A stretch of 64,000 bases of DNA from Puccinellia tenuiflora (Eukaryota; Streptophyta; Magnoliopsida; Poales; Poaceae): assembly GCA_012064385.1 (NCBI GenBank), contig QRDG01000134.1:372001-436000 (forward strand), read 5' to 3'. Of this stretch, positions 57,620 to 64,000 are shown one piece after another. The position numbers and the translations under genes are program-made. Within the stretch, counting starts at the first letter, position 1, and the number at the start of each line of letters is the position of its first letter. The notes beneath the pieces are model-generated. The model saw nothing but the letters and a program-made list of their open reading frames with translations. It made no database searches and had not been told where the DNA came from.

Positions 57620-58312
57620 CCTCAGCTATGCAAACTATCTAGCTCGTGCATCGGGTCATCAGAGGTCAAAGACACACCTGAACAACTACTGAAAATTGGT
57701 ACGCGTTCTGGCGATGGCGAGTCCCAATAAGCAGCAATCCAGACGGGGAAATTTGCCGTTCAAATGCACAACTTGGTATCAGTAATTGTATCGGCAATAG
57801 ACCAGTTTTAGCTGGATTGCCGTCTGAAGTGATTTCCCCTGCTTGGGTGCCCCCGGTGGAATCAACAACGTTCGGAGATTCAGAAACGAGCCCAAGTTTT
57901 CGCTTACCAGCGCTGCTCGCCTGCAGAGAAAATGTAAACGTAATCAAGAAACTTCTATTTAATCTTCGCGTGGACAATGCGGGGAAGTACTCGCACGAGC
58001 GTGGAAAACGATGGAAGTCACCACAATCGCTCGAGGTAACACCGTGGAAGAAGTTGAACGCAGCCTGAACCGGCTGCCGCCGACGCTACGTAGTAAGAAA
58101 GCATGACGTGGATAGATTCAGTCAGTCCTTACTCTGTACTTTGTCAACCCTACTAATCCCCCGAACGCCGTGCGCTCGCCGCAGGGCGAACTCTACTTCC
58201 ACGAAAGTTGATCGGGGATCCTACCTCGCCGACTCTTGCCTTACGCGAAAGGCAAAGCAATTTTGATCACGAAATCCAAAACCGCCTTGTTTCTTCGGTA
58301 TTGCATAGCTTA
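57620..58312. other. B3 gene 3' flank
   Basis: No gene recognised. A minus-strand frame (57666-57977) and a plus frame (57817-58068) are open but without motif. Confidence 0.4.
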
Positions 58313-59212
58313 GAGCATGTCTAACAGACCCCTTAAACCACGCCGGACTTGTATTATTCCGGCCGTATACGGGGTGTGGGCGAAAACGGCCATCTAGCAG
58401 GCCCCCTAAATGGTTCAACCCGTATCCAAAAAATACAGGTCCCGAGGAATTTTCTCGCTCGCCCCGTACTAGTATAGGGCGGAGAGGCTTCTACGGGTGA
58501 ACCCTGTACTCTGCACCACCGCACCTCGCCGCGCCGCCGCCAAGCAAACTCCACTCCGGCGACCAATTCCAGCCAACGAGCTCTAAATTCTATCAAATCT
58601 CTAGCAATCTCTGTCAATCCATCACGATTTCTACAAATTTCAGCCGGCAGGGGCGGAGCTCGCATCACGATGGGGGCAGGGCTGGGGCGGCGGCTGCGCC
58701 GGAAGGGCCAGGGCGGCGCGAGCAGGCGTGGGGCCGCGGCAGCGGGGCGGCGCAGGGGCGCGGGGGCGCGGCGCAGGGGCGGAGCTCGCATCACGATGGG
58801 GGCAGGGCTGGGGCGGCGGCTGCGCCGGAAGGGCCAGGGCGGCGCGAGCAGGCGCGGGCCGCGGCAGCGGGGCGGCGCGAGCAGGCCGGGGCCGCGGCAG
58901 CGGGGCGGCGCGAGCAGGCGCGGGGCCGCGGCAGCGGGGGGGCGTGGGGGCGCGGCGGCGCAGGGGCAGGACGGCGCGACGCGGCGGCGGAGCGGCGCGG
59001 CGGCGGCGGCAGGAGCACAGGCTGGTTGCTGGGGAAGAAGATAGCCAAAAAAAAAAAGGAATATTCTTGGAATATGCTGTTTTACAGTTTTGTATACGGG
59101 GACTGTTAGCTTGGACGCGTTTTTGGCCAGTCAAAAACGGCAAAAAACGAATACAGGGCCCTCTACTCGTGTTATACGGGGCAGAAAAATAGGGGGTCTG
59201 TTAGACATGCTC
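58313..59212. mobile_element. 900-bp non-autonomous element with TTA target duplication
   Basis: Perfect 20-base inverted ends GAGCATGTCTAACAGACCCC (58313-58332 and complement 59193-59212), flanked by TTA at 58310-58312 and 59213-59215. A 3-base TTA target and GAGCATST-type ends fit PIF/Harbinger-derived elements. Sub-terminal GTATACGGGG motifs also pair. The middle is a GC-rich minisatellite. Confidence 0.75.
58648..59015. repeat. GC-rich minisatellite
   Basis: A 126-base unit occurs twice (CAGGGGCGGAGCTCGCATCA at 58648 and 58774). It is followed by a shorter unit of about 31 bases (GGCCGCGGCAGCGGGGCGGC...GCGAGCAGG) repeated about four times. Confidence 0.8.
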
Positions 59213-60760
59213 TTACATCACACAATCAGTGCATCTTCTTGTTGTCAACCTCATCTTCCCCACAAAAATTGCGACATCACGCCACTACACCAATAAATCA
59301 GTAATCCCCTTAAAAAGTAGTTTTCGATAGATTTAAAAAAATAGACATTGCAAAAATTGGTAACAATTGGGCCACAGCCTTGAGGAGCACCTCCTTGCCT
59401 ACCATGGACAAAGTCTTTTCCTTCCAGCCTTTGAATCTTTCACAATTCTATCGACATGGTATTGGAAGCCGCTGCTCTACTCAACTCCAAAAATTGTAAC
59501 CGGGAAATTCACTTCGGCGCATGCGAACATATGCTCCTTCCACCGAAAAAAATCATTTTGAATGTAAAAATATTCTAAATAAAAATTTGACGTGTACATC
59601 TCGACATTCTATATGTACACACTAAGTTTCACGGAAATCCGACAGTTTTCTTGCCTGTATAAAAAGACAAAAAAAAAGGTGTTTGAAAAGACTATTTAGC
59701 CCCTAATTTTGTAGCTTTTAAACATGGCACAGAAAATATCGATTTTTCAGCTTTGTGAGCACATGTGGAATATCAATATGTACGCTGAAAAAAATTATTT
59801 GGATTTTTTTGATATTTCAAACATTCAAAACGCACTTTTATAAACTGGGGGCATATTGCTCCCGGCTGTCACTAACCATCATAATTAGCCTTGCACATTT
59901 CTTTTTATTAATACGAAGTAACCATTCTGCACCGTTAACTTCTATGACCCACTATTTATCTAGAAATCATGGTGGCATTGGGATAAATTACGGTCCATTA
60001 GATTTATAATCAACTTTTACTGGTTTACTTTTTCGTTAACTGGTTTTTTGTTCCGTGGCCATTTATTTTACGATGCAGAATATATAAAATAACAGTTTTG
60101 TTAATTCTCTAGAACATAGTCACCTTCTCCACCGTCCGATCGAACATCGCGATTCGTGCACTCCTTCTTCCTCCTCTCACCTTTCTTCTTCCTCAACGAG
60201 CAGAGCAGCGACGGAGCCGAGTCGGTGACGGGCGGGCGACACGGCTGGCCGCGGCGGCCGACTGCGACGACGAGAATGGAGCGAGCCGTAGCCGCCGGAG
60301 ACGCGGCTCGCCGTGGCGGAGGCGAGCAAGAAACTTATCTTGGGGGGGATGGGGGGGGGGGGGGTCGTCGGCGCCGGAGAAGATAGGCCGGTTTAGAGGG
60401 ATGGCCGGAACGGCGGAGGAGGAGCTCAGGGCAGGGTGGGGCGTCGCGGCAGCGCGCCGGCCGTAGGCGGAGAGGACGACGGTTCGGCAGCAGCGACGCT
60501 CGCATAGGTGGTTACGGAAGAGAGGCGTCCGCTGGAGGTGAAGAAGACAAGCGGAGCTCACCGAAAATGGGGAAGACAAGCTGACGACTTCTCAGTCGAA
60601 TGAGCGAGCACTAGCCATCCTTATAAGTAAGTTCAGCACAACAATTCAAAAATAGCAAATTGAGCTAAACTCTGACTTAATTATTAGTTGAGTCGCAATC
60701 ACGTTCCATTTTAACAGAGGCCATCTAATGGCCTAAGCTTAATCTACTAATCTAGTAGTA
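59213..60760. other. Intergenic, with one MITE
   Basis: AT-rich to 60130, including the MITE at 59519-59868. A GC-rich stretch (60180-60580) follows, with a long G-run at 60343-60363 and open frames on both strands but no recognisable protein. Confidence 0.4.
59519..59868. mobile_element. Palindromic AGCATATGCT-type MITE, copy 3
   Basis: Left end GCATGCGAACATATGCTCC, right end GGGGGCATATTGCTCCCGG. Internal GTACATCTCGACATTCTAT and TTTCACGGAAATCCGACAGTTTT match the copies at 46718 and 53895. Confidence 0.6.
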
Positions 60761-61025
60761 CTTCCTCCGTCGTATTCAGGGCATAATTTTTGAATATCTT
60801 GGCCCAAGGCAAAATGTGATTGGTGTTGATTTCCTCTCCCTCTCACAATGCATGCGGGAGTTAAACCAATAAGTGTTCACGGTGCATGTAGAATTAAACG
60901 TGATTGGCTTGGGAAGAGAAAACATGGCCGAATTAAGCATGCATTTAATGTAAATTGTGACTAGAGGATGGGTTATGGGACAACAAGGATTTCAAATTAT
61001 ACCCTGGATAGCGGGACGGAGGGAG
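60761..61025. mobile_element. Stowaway MITE
   Basis: Ends CTTCCTCCGTCGTATTCAGG and ...GCGGGACGGAGGGAG between TA dinucleotides (60759-60760, 61026-61027). Inner arms GGCATAATTT / AAATTATACC pair. Confidence 0.7.
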
Positions 61026-61027
61026 TA

Positions 61028-61102
61028 CTACCTCCGGCCGGGATTGATNTGTCGCAGAAATATACTGTACACCCAATGACATTCATTGGAGATCGGAGGG
61101 AG
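61028..61102. mobile_element. Short Stowaway-like MITE, abutting the previous one
   Basis: CTACCTCCGGCCGGGATTGA ... GATCGGAGGGAG between TA pairs, sharing the TA at 61026-61027 with its neighbour. Holds the only ambiguous base of the window (61049). Confidence 0.55.
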
Positions 61103-61486
61103 TAATTTATATCCTCAACCAAACATACCATAAGGCAGATCGCAATCACGCAGCTAATATGGAAGTAATTGGATCGCAATCACGTCTTAGACGGACAAAC
61201 ATCAAGGATGCGACGAATCTAATCAATGTGACGCCACGTCCGGCGACTCAAATCCTTATCCTCTGATGACGATGACGACGGCTACACCGGCGGGCATACG
61301 CCACCGTCGCCAGTCGTGAGTCCGCCTTGGACTGCACCAACACACCGCCGCCGGTGCGCCTACGCCGCTCCGCATAAGCTGTCCACGTGCGGCATGCGTG
61401 GTACATAAAACGCACCGGGACCTCCCCTCACCTGCCACATCAGAACCGACCGGTCCAGCCCCCACCCGCCGCGCGAGGCAGAGAAG
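61103..61486 (+). other. Leader/promoter region of the PRPP synthetase gene
   Basis: AT-rich then GC-rich sequence before the start codon at 61487. No other feature recognised; the exact transcription start cannot be placed. Confidence 0.4.
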
Positions 61487-63461
61487 ATGGCAACGGCCGC
61501 CTCCGCCTCCCCCGCCGCCCTCCGCGCCAAAACCCCAGCACCCAGCCGCGCACCCGGGCCCGAAATCCAGCCTCGCATTCCCGTGGGCCTCCCCTGGAGG
61601 AGCTTCCGCCCCCGCCTCCGCCTCCGGCAGGCTCCACGCCAGCCTCCACCTCGGCGGGGCCCGCAGCATCGGCACCGCCAACGGCACCGGCCTCCACGTG
61701 GTGCACCACGACGTCACGCCGCTGGCCGTGCCCAAGATGGCCGGCGGCGCGGGGGACAGAAGAGCATCCTGCTCTACCACTGCGAGGAGATGACGGATCT
61801 CGCCCAGCAGGTGGCCGCCCGGAACGATGACATCCAGCTCTGCTCCATCTCCTGGAGGTGAGGTCCCACCCAATCCAAGCTTCCCCCTCATCTTCTAGTA
61901 CTGCGATGTTTTGTTTTTTCTCCCTAGATGTTCCATTTTCTTGGTTGATGCGTTCGGAATTGGATTCTCTGGCTCTACATTCCGAGCCCCAAGCTTTGAA
62001 TTTCCCAGCAAAAAATAGTGAAACACTTGTTCCAGTTATTAAGGTCTAATAAGCAAATGTGCTAAATTTTGTCTAAACGATTCCTACAGAAGCACGGTAT
62101 AGCCAATCAACTGATATAATTATTCACGTAGAAATTGCCTATGGCCCAAAATTGTAGAGCTGAAACTGCAAATCATCACAACGTTCTCAACTTCTGAACG
62201 TAGTTATTTATAGGTAGGAACACGGCTCTTTCCAGTACTTCTAAGTCTATCTCAGCCATAACTTATTTTACTGTCAGCAAACTACACCAACTTCTCTCTT
62301 CCGTTAACTTCTGCTCAACTTTTCAGGAAGTTTCCCGATGGATTCCCAGATTTGTTCATACCGAATGCCCAAAACATTCGTGGACGGCAGTTGCTTTCTT
62401 GGCATCATTTAGCTCGCCTGGAGTCATATTTGAGCAACTATCGATCATATATAATCTGCCAAGCTGTTTATTGCTTCGTTCTCTGATACTCCCATTTTTT
62501 CCAACTGGGACTTCCGAGCGTATGGAAGATGAAGGAGATGTTGCGACCGCCTTTACACTCGCTAGAAGCTTGTCACACATACCAATATCAAGAGGTGGTC
62601 CCACCAGTTTGGTGATTTTTGATATTCATGCTTTGCAGGTAAGTGAAATTCGTCCATATCATCTAGTTGACTTCTTCACCTGTTCCTTCAAAATAAATCA
62701 ATACGTGTAAACCTGTGTGCAACAATACATCAGGAGAGATTCTACTTTGGAGACTCAATCTTACCATGTTTTGAGAGTGGCATCCCCTTGTTGAAAACTA
62801 GGCTTCAGGAGCTACCTGATTCTGATAACGTAAGTACACCTGAGCCCTGAATTGACGAAGAAAATAAGTTTTTAATTGACAGTGTTATATTATGCAGTCT
62901 GATACACTCCAATATGTTTTTCAGATAGCCATAGCTTTTCCAGATGACGGAGCATGGAAGCGCTTCTATAAGCAACTTCAACATTTTCCTATGGTAATAT
63001 GACCTGTCCTAATACCTCTAATTACCAACATAAATTGGCATTGTTATCTATTTATTGCATAATGACTTGTTTTCCGTAAAATGTATTGAAATAGATTATA
63101 TGCAACAAAGTCAGAGAAGGTGACCAGAGAATTGTACGTATAAAAGAAGGAGATGCTAGAGGTCGTCATGTTGTTATAGTGGATGACTTGGTGCAGTCTG
63201 GTGGTACTTTGATTGAATGTCAGGTTAGGAATTTTGTTTATGGATTTAAACTCCTCTTTTATTATAGTGATTAATTGTGGATCTTTAACTCATATATCCT
63301 TGTGGTTCTTCGACACAAGGTTTTATCAAGATTGTAAACTGATACTCTAGTTTCCTGTCCAGAAAGTGTTGGCTGCTCATGGAGCAGCAAAGGTTAGTGC
63401 GTACGTGACCCATGGCATTTTCCCAACAAGTCATGGGAGAAATTTAAGCCTGATAATGGAG
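61487..63461 (+). CDS. Ribose-phosphate pyrophosphokinase (plant PRS3/4-like), 3' end outside window, frameshifted
   Basis: Makes PRPP from ribose 5-phosphate and ATP for nucleotide, His and Trp synthesis. Exons seen: 61487-61857, 62327-62638, 62734-62829, 62925-62993, 63095-63223, 63363-63461; the C-terminal exon lies beyond the window. Motifs: ILLYHCEEMTDLAQQVAAR, KFPDGFPDLFIPNAQNIRG, FFPTGTSERMEDEGDVATAF, IFDIHALQERFYFGDSILPC, IAFPDDGAWKRFYKQLQHFP and the PRPP loop VVIVDDLVQSGGTLIE, whose SGGT (not TGGT) is typical of the plant class with PRS3/4. The Ala/Ser-rich first exon suggests an organelle transit peptide. The frame is broken by small deletions near 62389, 62461, 62480 and 63424, and probably near 61755. 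Between breaks it is well conserved, with no nonsense codon. Confidence 0.82.
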
Positions 63462-64000
63462 GTATGTACCCGTCATTGGTTTCATAATATTAGCATGCTA
63501 AACAGTTTCCCATAGTATCTTTACTGTTCTCTTTAGAGCTCTTGAATCAGAGGCAATCAATATGATTAAGAACAGTTTCTTTCTCAGCCGTCACCTTTTT
63601 GAATAGTATGTGACCAAGTTAGAGCAGCTGGTCGAATTGATTCTTTCATCTACCTGCTACCTTACATGGTGGACTGAGCAACTGAATTCTTTACTTTTCC
63701 AAAGAGCAGCACAGGAACTGTCCTCGCACCCAAGGGAAAACCTTTTTTTTTTCCTTTTTTACTAAGTCTTCTACCTGCAAACTTTTCCAACTTTTGGGCA
63801 TTGGATAAAATCCTAATAAAGATATGAAAGAAAGATGGCTTCTAGTTCGGACCGTGACACATAACGTCTTATGTTTTTCCTTGCATCCTATTTCCTTGTT
63901 GTCTTATTGATGCAGTGGACCTGTGTCATATCCTAACCTCACTAATCAACAGTACGATTAAAATTGTACTGTCCTAATGCCTTGAGACACTAATTTGTAT
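63462..64000 (+). other. Intron of the PRPP synthetase gene (to window edge)
   Basis: Begins with GTATGT after the exon ending at 63461. AT-rich; no further exon recognised before the edge. Confidence 0.55.

Noticed and set aside
58640..59192. Arg/Gly/Ala-rich frames on both strands up to 167 codons
   Set aside because: GC-rich minisatellite read in several frames; no motif.
60156..60579. Open frames of 76 and 128 codons
   Set aside because: Low-complexity GC-rich sequence with a long G-run; no recognisable domain.

Overview
The window looks like nuclear DNA of a Triticeae grass (wheat, barley, Aegilops or a relative). It has spliced plant genes, a 1.9-kb Copia LTR of the Angela/BARE/WIS type, an Au-type SINE, Stowaway MITEs, and large Gypsy elements that carry an antisense 'gypsy-type transposase' gene. 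These elements are inserted into one another. There are no prokaryotic features.

Layout. 1-111: start of a TIM17-like mitochondrial translocase gene (minus strand, cut by the edge). 197-3054: a Helitron just upstream of it. 3223-4231: a palindromic element with facing iterons. 4389-10042: a complete but dead PIF/Harbinger transposon with transposase and Myb-like genes, itself hit by a retroposon. 10043-13808: MITE, a second Harbinger-like end, a possible LINE tail and a 207-bp tandem repeat. 13809-19697: the 3' part of a Gypsy element (Gypsy-1) with its antisense gene. 19698-42664: a full-length minus-strand Gypsy element (Gypsy-2; two LTRs, gag-pol with three in-frame stops, and a plus-strand antisense gene). 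Its gag is split by a very young, pol-less Copia element (32095-40556, TSD TGCCG).

The gene-bearing right third holds: a 19-exon cytosolic-type NADP-malic enzyme gene (43516-51667) whose intron 8 holds a hAT-like element containing a Stowaway containing a Helitron-like element; an array of degenerate repeats with an Au SINE (53.1-55.2 kb); a B3-domain gene (56143-57619) broken by about six single-base frameshifts; a 900-bp TTA-flanked element; two Stowaways; and a plastid/mitochondrial-type PRPP synthetase gene running off the right edge, also with several 1-2-base indels.

The genes do not form a pathway. Malic enzyme (NADPH supply) and PRPP synthetase (nucleotide, His and Trp precursors) are ordinary metabolic genes in a small gene island beside a large transposon block. 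By eye the two Copia LTRs differ at one base in 1875, while the two Gypsy-2 LTRs differ at roughly fifteen places in about 910, so the Copia insertion is much the younger, as the nesting requires. All exon borders were placed by eye from GT/AG sites, reading phase and family resemblance.
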